A stretch of DNA of 64,000 nt, taken from positions 930,001 to 994,000 of the forward strand of contig LSAX01000009.1 of the NCBI GenBank assembly GCA_001557505.1. The letters are read 5' to 3'. Shown here piece after piece: positions 38,359-48,060 of this stretch; positions within the stretch are counted from its first letter, which is position 1; every line of letters begins with the position of its first letter. Source of the stretch: Reticulascus tulasneorum (lineage: Eukaryota; Ascomycota; Sordariomycetes; Glomerellales; Reticulascaceae). A model generated the notes under the pieces. It had not been told where the DNA came from, searched no databases, and saw only the letters and a list, made by a program, of their open reading frames with translations. The position numbers were made by a program, and so were the translations under genes.

Positions 38359-39419
38359 ATGTCTGTCGAATTTGAGCGCAGCAGCCGTTCGGGTTCCCTT
38401 GATATTGAAGCAAGCGACCGGGGTCTTTTGAACAAAGAGAGTTCCGAACGTTTGAGCAATGAAAACAGTCGCTGGCAAACCCCAACTCCCCGTCATCGAT
38501 CGCTATTACTTGTTATTGTGCTACTAGTCTGCACAAATGTGAGTAGTTTGGCTGTCTTGCTCAGAAGAAGCCACTCTTCTGCACCAGGTCCAATATACCC
38601 TAGTATGCTCCGTTACTTTGCATATTTCTTTCTACTCTAGCTGGCCTATACTGACATGGCAAGGACTTGAGGGTGTTGACTCCAGCTATCGTTGGGTTGG
38701 GTTCAATGCCACGTTATTCAGTCAAAGTCACTACGTCGACCCACCCTCACCTCAAGTTGATCAAGCCTGGCTTGATCTGGGCCTTGAAAGTATGTCAACC
38801 TTTCCCTCGCTCAATCAAATTTAATGAAACGACATATTAACTTCAAGTAGATGCTCTGCTTCTAATTCCAACAAGCTTTTCCAGAGAAGCAGACATCTCC
38901 CTGGACCATGTTACCTTGGCCCGAGAAGACGGGGAAAAGGATCTGGTGGTAGGTGTCGAGGCACTTCACCAGCTTCACTGCCTCGTACGTAACATCAAAA
39001 CTCAAGGCCTGGCAACTAGCACAGCGAAACTCATATTGATTAGAATCTCCTTCGCAAATCATTGTACTATAACGCAGAGTACTACCGCGAACTAAAGCAG
39101 AAAGAGTGGGTGGATTCTGAGGTCATCCTCAAGATGCATATCAGTAGGTTCTTCCCAGCTGAGACTATTGTGCCGTAATGTCTGATTGTTGTTAGATCAT
39201 TGCCTGGACATGCTCAGGGAAAGACTTACTTGCACTGCGGACGCCGGATTGTTGCCATATTACTGGGTAGATAATATTCCGGTACCTGACTTCCAGCGAA
39301 ATCACCAGTGCCGAGACTTTGAATCACTCCATAAATGGAGTGACGATGCGAGGGCGGTCTCGAAGCATGATCGGCTTATGCCATTACCAGGTGCAAAGAT
39401 TTTATCGCATATTCCTTAA
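38359..39419 (+). CDS. UstYa/DUF3328 family oxidase
   Basis: Five exons: 38359-38602, 38664-38789, 38851-38984, 39044-39143 and 39196-39419. The four introns are 52-61 bp and all phases agree; 275 residues. It has a Ser/Glu-rich cytosolic N-terminus, a single membrane anchor at about residues 48-68 (SLLLVIVLLVCTN..AVLL), and a lumenal domain with FNATLF (sequon), PPSPQVDQAW (family PPSxxVDxAW) and both diagnostic HxxHC motifs. These are HQLHC (163-167) followed by LNLLRK, and HINHC (200-204) followed by LDMLRERLTC. Both motifs are created or flanked by exon junctions. In ustiloxin-, asperipin- and phomopsin-type pathways UstYa proteins oxidatively cross-link the core peptide, with the His/Cys motifs presumed to bind metal. 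Same strand as the precursor, about 1 kb apart. No UstYb partner is seen in the window. Confidence 0.93.
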
Positions 39420-39697
39420 TTCAGATATATCCAGGTATTCGGCCGGAACTTGTGCATGGCCGTCTACAAACGCAACCACCCTAGCTCTCTGGACTAGAGA
39501 CGCATCTGCGAAGGGCTACACCGTGGCGTTCACTTGATGTCAATCATGTGTCCACGAAGGATTGGTGTCAGTGCCTCAACGGCCGTGGCAGATCTTCGAT
39601 AGGCGATAGCACGGTACATTGCAATTTTCGCGGGTGCATCCCGATGAGCTTGTGTATACACTACAACGAGAATTAATCTACTAAAGCTTAAAGTCTC

Positions 39698-40970
39698 ATG
39701 GTGGACACCATCCTGGCATCGAGACGATACGGCAGTAAGAGAGGATATTATGGGATAGCTGAATTGCTCGTTGTTGGTGATCTAGTCGAAGATTCTGGGC
39801 AGATAAGAAACGGTTTGGGGGTGTTGTATGATGCCTCGGATTGGCTGGCTTGGCATCTGGGGAATGTTGAGTTAAATCAAGCTTGGAAAAGTACCCATAA
39901 CAAAGCAAGATCCGATCTTGACAGGACTGCTAGCTGTCACCAACGAATCTTTCATCTATGAGCCTCCCAAGCCGTCACGTCGTCCGTTTGGGGTATGCTG
40001 CCTCGCATCATGCCTGCAAGCTTGCCCTCTGAGGTTGCCAAAGTCGCCGGGGTGAGTTCGGGTACGGTGCTCGACTCGCTCGGCTTCCTCGCCAATAACT
40101 TACATCCGCTCGATCGAATCTTCCAGCTTTTTGCTTTCCAGGTTATACGTATTAGACACCAGGGCAATATGGAAGAGACAAGGTAACTGCGTAAAATCGG
40201 AGAATCCCTCTATTCTCCAGCCGAACACCTAGAAAGGCTCCACAGCGCGGGCAATGATAAAAGCGCCACTCCGGGCACAGATATTGAGCATAACCAACCC
40301 AAGGCTAATTATCCAACGGAGACAAGCCTTGAGCTGTTGGCGTCAGACAGCTTCTCCAACCCCAAACTAAAAAGTATGGCCAGGCCATGCCCTCCAGTAC
40401 CTGCCGCGCTATACTCTCCTATGAACCTGGTCGTAATCCTGGGTTTCTTGATGCCTGTCGGGCTTGTCGTTGCTGCCGTCATCTGGGAGTATGGTACAGC
40501 CCTAGTCGCCATTATTCTGATCAGCCTCGCGGCCAGCATTGTAGGCTCCGCTGCTCGGTGGAAAAACGCTGATAGGATACAGTGATTCCAGTTATTACAC
40601 TCCTTCCACGTCAGATGGCGGCATGATCATCCGAACACGCCATGGCGCCATACTAGTAATCTGATGCTCCGAGAGCACCGCCTGCGAGCTCTACTCAGGA
40701 GTCGAGGAGTGCCTTTATTTTGTGTCGGGATAGTCCTACCGCAGGCTCATGATCTATAGTGCCGTGCTAATCATGCCGGCCGTTGTCCTGTTCGGTAACT
40801 ATACCTTCAACATGCAGTTGCTCGCTCGTCTACATGTTCCTTAACGTCTTATACTGGAGTCTTGGACTATTACCTCGGCATCCCACTGGGATCTTATCCA
40901 CTATGTGAGCGAGGACATCAACACGGAGGACCCAAAAGGTGGAGAGGGAGTAGAATGATTCCTATGGTAT
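39698..40970 (+). pseudogene. degenerate fungal membrane-protein gene
   Basis: Reads as broken pieces of one protein: MVDTILASRRYGSKRGYYGIAELL.., then a piece with NESFIYEPP. Next, in another frame, LPRIMPASLPSEVAKVAGVSSGTVLDSLG..HPLDRIFQLFAFQVIRIRHQG, SPAEHLERLHSAG, and a hydrophobic part (YSPMNLVVILGFLMPVGLVVAAVIW..AIILISLAASIVG). Past a stop at about 40584 come fragments resembling a CSE..ARELY..EEC motif and two more membrane spans. I recognise this as an uncharacterised ascomycete membrane-protein family. The frame shifts at a G4 run (TTTGGGGTATG, about 39988-39998) and several stops interrupt it. It marks the right border of the RiPP-like island. Confidence 0.65.
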
Positions 40971-41560
40971 GTTAGTGGGCTGATGCCACAGGACGCACAT
41001 TGCTTGCTGCATACAACAATTGAAGTCGGACACATTCGGACCGGCGTACGATGCTAGTATGGCAAGATGTCCGTAAAATTGTGTATTCTCTAGGTACTTT
41101 TATGTTGTGAAATCTAAGTATTTATATTTCAAGTTTGCCATACGAGCAACCACCTGTATAGGAGAAATATACAGGTTGTGTATATACAAAAGTAGAAGAT
41201 AGAAATATTACTTCATGGAAGATATTTGCACTTACCCTAGTAGGTTGGTAAATAGGTATGTAGTTTGCTACGCAGACAGAGCAGACAAAGGAGTCGCATC
41301 AGACGCCTTACCTAATTAGGGAGGCCACATCCCCCCTGGCGAACTCAACCCCAACCCTGAAAGAGCCCCATCTTGCTCCGCAAATCTTCGGTCATCCCTC
41401 GTGCGAAGCTTCTTTAATATCTCACCTGTCTCAACACGACAGCCGACCATCGCGACATTGAATCAGCTTCCTGTAAGCATCTTCCAACCCTTCAACACCC
41501 CAACACTCCGTTCAAAGCCCAGATCTACCGTTCAATCACAACAAAACGAACGTGTCAGCA
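40971..41560. other. intergenic region and promoter
   Basis: AT-rich with TATACA/AGGT iterations (41150-41270). The last 150 bp are C/A-rich, like a 5' leader of the DUF1304 gene. No gene seen. Confidence 0.4.
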
Positions 41561-41926
41561 ATGGCCATCGTTTCAACCGTAGCAACAGGCGGAGTCGCCG
41601 TCCTCCATGTCTACATCATGATCTTGGAGATGTTCCTGTGGACGACCCCCCGCGGCCACAAGGCTTTCAAGCTCACAGCCGACTTCGCCGAGAAGACAAA
41701 GGTCCTGGCTGCGAACCAGGGACTCTACAACGGCTTTCTCGCCACCGGCCTGTTCTGGGGCTTGGCTCATCCGGTGGCCGAGTTCGCAACACAACTTCGC
41801 CTATTCTTCCTCGGCTGTGTTTTCGTCGCCGGCATCTACGGAGGTGTCACCTCGAGCACGAAGATTCTCTATATCCAGAGCCTTCCAGCTGCGTTGTCGA
41901 CTATAGTAGTGCTCTTGGGGCTTTAG
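41561..41926 (+). CDS. DUF1304 family small integral membrane protein
   Basis: Intronless, 121 residues, four predicted membrane helices. GGVAVLHVYIMILEMFLWTTPRG at the start, AANQGLYNGFLATGLFWGL in the middle and GIYGGVTSSTKILYIQSLPAALSTIVVLLG at the end are the conserved blocks of DUF1304 proteins, which occur in bacteria and fungi. Function is unknown. The start is the ATG at 41561 (CAGCAATGGCC). Length is standard for the family. Confidence 0.9.
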   Translation: MAIVSTVATGGVAVLHVYIMILEMFLWTTPRGHKAFKLTADFAEKTKVLAANQGLYNGFLATGLFWGLAHPVAEFATQLRLFFLGCVFVAGIYGGVTSSTKILYIQSLPAALSTIVVLLGL

Positions 41927-42482
41927 AGAGTGTCATGGCCGCCAGGCTAGAACCAGTTGGTGTGGTCGCCGAGCATGAACGAACTGCAGCGGAATTGGAC
42001 GGAGGGGATCTGAAGGTGAAAGGTTATGCCGGTCCAGCACTTCTCGACATGTATATCTTGCTTCTACACCTGATACACCATGAATACCGTCGGTGACTCG
42101 TCAATTCTATCTCACTGTGGTTAGTTTATTCGCCATTCACTTTGAATGTACTACAACCCCCGAGTTGAGCACCGTAGTCATCGAGGGTTTCCAAATTTCA
42201 GTCTCAATGCCGAGCATGAATCGCATCTACTAGTGCCTCTGATCGTAGATTACCAAGGCCCATTCGATTCAATCTAACATTACGGCAATACCAAGTCGTT
42301 CAGAGCACAGCATTTGAATCCTGTTCTCATTTCAGTGGAGAATCCATAGGAATAGTAATACACAAGTCCATGAACCAACTCTCTAGGTAATATACACGCC
42401 ATTGAACTCCGTTCCTGATCCCAGACACGATTTTAAACAGCAGAGCTTCCGGCCCGGTTACTAAAACACTTCCCCACGTCAC
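41927..42482. other. convergent intergenic region
   Basis: 3' flanks of the DUF1304 and Golgi pH regulator genes. Nothing else is seen. Confidence 0.4.
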
Positions 42483-44126
42483 TCACGACCTCTTTTGCAT
42501 CTCCTCCCCAGCATAATCATCCCAATCCTCATCGCTCCCAATCTTCCTCCCGATCCAAATGCCCACTCCCGTCGCCACGCTCGCCATCAAGAACCACCCC
42601 TCGAACCAGCGATCCACGAACCCAGGCTCCAGCGCGCTCTGCAGCGCATCTCCTACCGCCGATCCCATCTCCCTTGGCAGATTGCTCCGTAGCAGCAGAG
42701 CTGAACTGATAACGTATACGGCTGCGATCTGGCCGATTAGTAAGGCCAGGTTCGCCTGGGCCTGGTACAATAGGCCGGGCATCCACTTCGCGAAGAGATG
42801 GAAGGTCTGGAGGACTGAGTTGGCGGACGCGGCGAGAATGACGCCGGAGAGGAGGAAGGAGATGGTGCGTGCCCAGGCGAGTTGGTCCAGCTTCGGATCC
42901 CAGTGCTTGGCGAGCAGGCCGAGGAAGCGGTTGATGGGATCCGAGGAGGAGAAGGAGGCGGAAGGGTAGTAGGCTCTGCGGACAGTGGTGATGGTTGTTG
43001 CAAGAATGCGGTAGAGACAGTATAGACTGAAGATATACTGCGGGATGGCGAGCACTCTGCCGATGGGCGTTGCTGCTCGGGCGGTGGCTGCTTGGCGGGT
43101 TCGCAACATCGAGACACTGGAGCTAAGGTTCGCCTCCATGGATTCAAGGCCCGAAATCTCAAATCTGAGCGCACGCATCTCCGCCTCGTCGCCGCCGACG
43201 CCGCGGATAGATCCCAGCATTTTGCCCATAAATCCCACGTTCGAAGAACTCGATTGGGACTCATGCGCCTTGCGTTGTAGCGCCTGCAATCGATGTCGTT
43301 TCGTAAGAAGCATCTCGTTCGTTGCATCCAGACCAGCCTGCTTCCTCGCCACATCTGAATCCGTCACGGGCCGCCTCCTCGTCGTTGCAGCTGCCCCAAT
43401 GGTCTGCCACGGGGTAGATACAGCTGCGAAGCCAGAGAGCAATGCCATCAGCGAGATACCAATGACGCCGATCCGCTCCAGGCATGCCTTGGTAATCCCA
43501 TCCCTACCATCGATGTCCTCTTCATTCCTCGAGTCCACGCCTATACCAGGCGGCACCACGCTGCCGAAGCTCCAGAACGCAAACAGCCATCCAGCAAACA
43601 CTAGACTCTGAAGCCCCCAAGCAAATTTCGGTATCCTGCCCTTCGCAGTGCGCTGAAACTTCCAACCTAAGCCCGCAATGATACTCTGAAACTCCAGAAA
43701 CGGTATAACTCCCACCAGCAGGAACAGCAGTGTCGGAACGGTAAATCGCAGTCCCAGCTCCCTCGCCTTAGGCGACACCAGCTCCGAGATTTCAGACAAT
43801 ATCAACTCGCCCAGCACGGTCGCCAATGCAACCGTGATGCTAAAGGTCAACGCTGCAACCCGCCTCCTCAAACTCTTCTGCCCATGCTCCGCATGAGCTT
43901 GTCGTAAGGTCGCCGGGGCGTGCGACGGTAGAAAATGGTCTTCGCCATCTTGGGCGTCGTGTACCCTCGCCAATTGGGGAAAGATCTTCTGGTTCGCGAT
44001 CACGGCGACGACGCCGAAGGTAGCGAGGAACGGGGAGAGCGAAACCAGCAGGGCCAGGGTGCTGGGTGCGTTGGGGTCTACGGGTGCGCAGGCATCTTCG
44101 TCGCAGGAGGCGTTGAACCAGAGCAT
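42483..44126 (-). CDS. Golgi pH regulator / GPR89-like (GPHR_N + ABA_GPCR) membrane protein
   Basis: Single exon, 547 residues, about nine membrane helices. The N-terminal half has the GPHR_N layout: Ala/Leu-rich TMs, then LRFTVPTLLFLLVGVIPFLEF..AWGLQSLVFAGWLFAFWSFG and ITKACLERIGVIGISLMALLSGFAAVSTPW. A long cytosolic loop with a coiled-coil part (LDATNEMLLTKRHRLQALQRKA..LRFEISGLESMEANL) follows. The C-terminal half is the ABA_GPCR domain (AIPQYIFSLYCLYRILATTITTVRR and the final TMs). GPHR proteins are voltage-dependent anion channels that keep the Golgi acidic; the plant homologues are GTG proteins. The tail DEDWDDYAGEEM is acidic. ATG 44126 is the first in frame and begins the usual N-terminus. 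Confidence 0.92.
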   Translation of the reverse strand: MLWFNASCDEDACAPVDPNAPSTLALLVSLSPFLATFGVVAVIANQKIFPQLARVHDAQDGEDHFLPSHAPATLRQAHAEHGQKSLRRRVAALTFSITVALATVLGELILSEISELVSPKARELGLRFTVPTLLFLLVGVIPFLEFQSIIAGLGWKFQRTAKGRIPKFAWGLQSLVFAGWLFAFWSFGSVVPPGIGVDSRNEEDIDGRDGITKACLERIGVIGISLMALLSGFAAVSTPWQTIGAAATTRRRPVTDSDVARKQAGLDATNEMLLTKRHRLQALQRKAHESQSSSSNVGFMGKMLGSIRGVGGDEAEMRALRFEISGLESMEANLSSSVSMLRTRQAATARAATPIGRVLAIPQYIFSLYCLYRILATTITTVRRAYYPSASFSSSDPINRFLGLLAKHWDPKLDQLAWARTISFLLSGVILAASANSVLQTFHLFAKWMPGLLYQAQANLALLIGQIAAVYVISSALLLRSNLPREMGSAVGDALQSALEPGFVDRWFEGWFLMASVATGVGIWIGRKIGSDEDWDDYAGEEMQKRS

Positions 44127-44907
44127 CGGTGGCGGGTTCTGGGCGTGAGGATGAGGGATGGGAGAGGCATGTGGTTGAACAAGGAGGTTGGTTGCATCAT
44201 ATGATGCCTAGTAAGTCGTATAGATATTGTTAACGGTGTGTTGTTGCGGTCATCGTTGGGGTTCGCATGGTAGTTTCCTTGATGACACGAGGTGCTATGC
44301 TTCCAACGCCTTGGGTAGCCGCACTGATCCCGAGCCACAATGCCAAGCCACATATTTCAGCCACAATGGTGAATATCGAGATGGCACATTATGAGCGAGC
44401 CACCAGCTCCATCATGCAAATATCAAGGCTGCTAAAGCCATCTGCGGATGCGTCTTCTCGAGAAATCCGATACAGAGTCGGCGGAAATATAATGAGAACT
44501 TTGGAAGATATCAAACAACCAGTACTTGTCACATGAAGTATAGGCTAGCTGTACATCATTAAACCCCCATGTTTTACTATAGAAATGCATGATAATGATG
44601 CAATTAAAGGAACAATGATCACAATGCCAGGAATTCATGGGTTTATGCTTGTTATTGGTAGCCTATTCATGCGGTGGCCAGTTCCGTAGAGCTGAGAATA
44701 TAAATACAAAGTCACTTGCAAAGCCGTCGCTGAGAACCCATACCAACCCGCCTCAGCACTAATGAAAGGCAACTCTACCGAGCGAACCCGTGTGCGCAAT
44801 CGCCAGCAACTACCACCAAGCTTACAGTCTAACCTAGAACTAGCATCGCTGTCTACAGCCCAGGGTATGAGTCTGCGCGAGCATCATAAAGCTCTGGAAC
44901 TTGCGGG
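44127..44907. other. intergenic region
   Basis: Promoter of the Golgi pH regulator gene and 3' flank of the universal stress protein gene. No gene seen. Confidence 0.4.
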
Positions 44908-47262
44908 TTAGCTCGTGCTGCTCGTGCGAGAATGCTTCCCCTCGTCTTCGTCCTCGTCTTCCTCATCTGCAGCGCCGGACTCAACACTCATTTTGCGATT
45001 TTGCTTCAAAAGAGCAGCGGCTTCGCCAACCTCCATCTTGTGTAGCTTCTCTTTCTGGTTCGGATCGAGAGCCTGAGCTTGCGCTTGTGCTTGGTCGCCC
45101 GTCATCACCTCAAACTCCTCTTCCTCGTCAGAATCGTCGGAATCGCTATCGCCGGCGGTGCTTGGCGCGGGCGGAACCTTGGAGTGCGGCGCTTCGGGCG
45201 GCGGGGGGATAACAGTGGGCAGAGACTGCCTGGGGTGCAGCGTGTCCATTCTGAGAGGTTTGATGGTCGGATCGAAAGATGCAGGGAGTCCGAGGACCTT
45301 CGCAACTTGATGTGCTTCTTCGTCTGCTGATATCTTGATCTCAACCTCGTACATGCTGCTCTTCTCGCTGTCGGCCTCGTGCTTTCCACCTGTGGCTGAC
45401 AGCATTCTGACATATGTCTGACGCTCCGTGTCGTGCAGTCGCTTGGATTTCTTCTTCTCTCGCTTTTCGGTCGGCCGAACGACAACAACCGGGACAGGCG
45501 AATACTGGAGGCAGTATTTGGAGAATGAATTTCGGGTATTAACTAAGCCCTGGAGGCCACCAAGGGAGCGGCCACGGGTGCCGACGATAAGCATCGCTGG
45601 CTGATACATCTGAATCTGATTTGCAACACGCGTTAGCTTGTACTTGGTTGGCGAGCGGAGAGCTTTTCAGTTCTTACGAGCTTCTGGAAAGTAGAATGCA
45701 GCTTGCCACAGGCATACTCCAGCACAACACTAATAGCCCTGTTCGCGCCATTCCTCTTCAGAATTGCCTGCATCAAGGTCTGCGCGTCGTCGTGGTAGGA
45801 CTTGTCGTTGCTGCGGACCTCTTTTTCAAGGACCCTGACGCATACGATCTCGTCTCCATCATCGACAAGCTCGTCGAGCAACCATTGCAACGCGTAGTCG
45901 GAATAGGTGTGCTCGTCTACACCGACCATAAAGGTGCGCGACCGTCTCCTAGCCTGGTACCCTTTATGGCGGACATTGAGCGTTAACGATGGGGTATTGC
46001 TCTCGGTAGCCTCGCCAAGCGGAAGATTGTCGAATGCGACATGTGTCTGGAATCTATCATGTGCGGGGATATTGGTTAGCGTCGCCATTGCTCAGAATGA
46101 TGAACTGATTGGGCAAAGTCGTGGGATTTGGCGACTTGGAGATAGGCAAGCCAGGTAGAAACGAAGAAAGAGAAGAGATAGAATAAAGGTATGCGGTCAT
46201 GTTTGCGGGAATATGGGCAGAGCTAGTTGTGGCTGTGGTCGCTTGACGAACGGTGTTTCCACTCCCCCGTTTCCCGTCCGGGCTGGATTCGGCGAAAGTC
46301 GTCTTTCCCTCTGTCTATCTCCAGGAGGGATATATCGCCTAGATACGGTGGGGTGGTGGGGTAGAAAGAACCCCGACGAATAATAGCGCAATGGGTCTGA
46401 CAGTGCGATGGGAGTGGGATGGCATTCGGGCGATTTTGTTTTCTGACAAGCATCACGCTGCGTCCACTAGAACAGGGCTTGCCATTCTGAAGAATACTGG
46501 GGCCCACGCTTATTCCGGTGCGATCCGACCAGAATTATAACCGCAAGGCTGCTCCACCCATCCCCCAGAGCATGATTCAGGAACAAGCGGAGAGCGCGGG
46601 GATATGGAGGGGGATTCCTTCATGCGAGACGAGCGAAGCTGATGCCGTATATCCGTAGGGTTGCGCCAAAAATAAGGGTCCTGTAGATCTAGATCTGGGG
46701 AACGAGTGACACCTTATAAAGACAACACCCGAGCCGCACTGCAGCCTTCAAGGACTTGCTTCTCCATGACGCATTGCGCATAAACGAATGACCGCCACTG
46801 ACCCAGAGCTAACATGGACCAACACAGCTATGGCCCGGGATAAATTGAGAGCAACATGCACCATGGTCACATTGATAGGGAATTATTTCTGACTTACCTT
46901 TCGGGTGGAGGAGACGAACCTCTGATGCGCAGCTTTTGATTGCCCTGGGGAAGGGACGGATGGCGTGGCGGTTGAAAGATCAAGGACGAGATAGATGACT
47001 TTCTATGTCCAGCAAACAGCTGGGGTGATTCAGAAGCCTTATCGCCTTGGTTGTCATCTGGAAGACTAGGCACCCCCGAAATTGTCGAATCAGGGCTCAC
47101 GACCTCTTTCTCCTTGCCTTTATCGTTCTGTTCTGGATTCGGCGAGGAATTCGGGAAATATTCGGTCTTCGCATTGTTCGAGCGCGGGAGAGGTGTGTTT
47201 GGCGAGATGTCGGAATCTGGGCTTTGGACGAGGTTGGTTGGCCTGGAGCCCGGTCCAGACAT
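44908..47262 (-). CDS. universal stress protein (UspA-type) family
   Basis: Three exons, 47262-46898, 46053-45678 and 45615-44908, 482 residues. A 62-bp intron (branch GCTAAC) joins FQKL to IQMYQPAML. An unusually long first intron of 844 bp (GTAAGT..GCTAACC..GATAG) joins KLRIRGSSPPPE to RFQTHVAFDNLPLGEAT. Phases agree, and the joined sequence matches the fungal family as I know it. The N-terminal 120 residues are disordered and Ser/Pro-rich. The Usp domain (about 150-300) contains TFMVGVDEHTYSDYALQWLLDELV, VLEYACGKLHSTFQKL and the nucleotide-loop motif GTRGRSLGGLQGLVNTRNSFSKYCLQYSPVPVVVVRP. The C-terminal tail is acidic and Gln/Ala-repetitive (AQAQAQA, DEEDEDEDEG). A shorter form could start at ATG 46088 inside the long intron. 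Exact role in stress tolerance unknown. Confidence 0.85.
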
Positions 47263-48060
47263 GATAGGCCGAGTATTATTCTTGATGGAGGATCGAGCTG
47301 ACGATGGTTGGTATCTTGTACTTTCGATGCTGCGCTTGTTCGTGCCCGAGAAATCTTCAACTCTTCACAAGTGCTCCGATGGCTTCAGGGAGAGGCCGGC
47401 AGAGGCTATTCGGTGGGAATCTGCATGGGGGGGAAGATAGGATCCGTGGCGGCGCCGGTCCTGACAGTAGCAAGGTAGCGGGCTGCCTAGGGATCAAGGA
47501 CACGGTGAGGTTCTCGTAGGTGCGAAGCTATAAACGCGGCGTCGCTCGTGGGGTTGTCGCTCGTCGCTGATTCAGCAGGTTCGACTGAGGAGGATGCGCT
47601 GGGTCGCGATGAGTGCTACGAGAAATCTGGTTCGAAGTATGCTGCAAGTCGTCTAGCTCAAATTTGGCTTTTTGTTCTCTAGCGGCCGGCGACGTGGTGG
47701 ACGCTGCTTATGTCGTAGCCTAGTAGATGCTTGGGGAAAAAGAAGCGATTAAATAATCGAGTCTGGCCCGCCGTTTCGACTTGGAGCTGAGCAGGGCTGA
47801 GCTTGCTTCCCTTCTCGATTGGGGGTTTGGAGAAAGCTTGGCAGAGGAGGAGACAACAGAGCAGAGTTGCGTGAGAAAGAAGGTGGGCAGCGGAGAGAGG
47901 AGCGGAGAAAATGGGAGATCGACGGAGGGAAGGACGAGGGAATTGGAAGCTCTGGGGAATTCTGGGCACGCCTTCAAGAAGAGGCGGGATGGTGTTTGTG
48001 GGGTCGTCACATCTTGAATGATATGAGAGAAGGGAAAGGGAAGAAGGCGAGGAAGAGAGG
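47263..48060 (-). promoter_or_regulatory. long pyrimidine-rich leader/promoter of the universal stress protein gene
   Basis: On the coding (minus) strand, 47700-48060 is strongly C/T-rich (many TCTCC and CTTCC runs), the usual sign of a fungal transcription start. It implies a 5' leader of 0.5-0.7 kb. No protein gene is supported here despite purine-rich open stretches on the plus strand. Confidence 0.45.

Noticed and set aside
43045..43611. 188-codon plus-strand frame
   Set aside because: It is antisense to the Golgi pH regulator gene, whose coding sequence is well supported.
46223..46507. Minus-strand open stretch inside the stress-protein intron
   Set aside because: No family features; treated as intron sequence.
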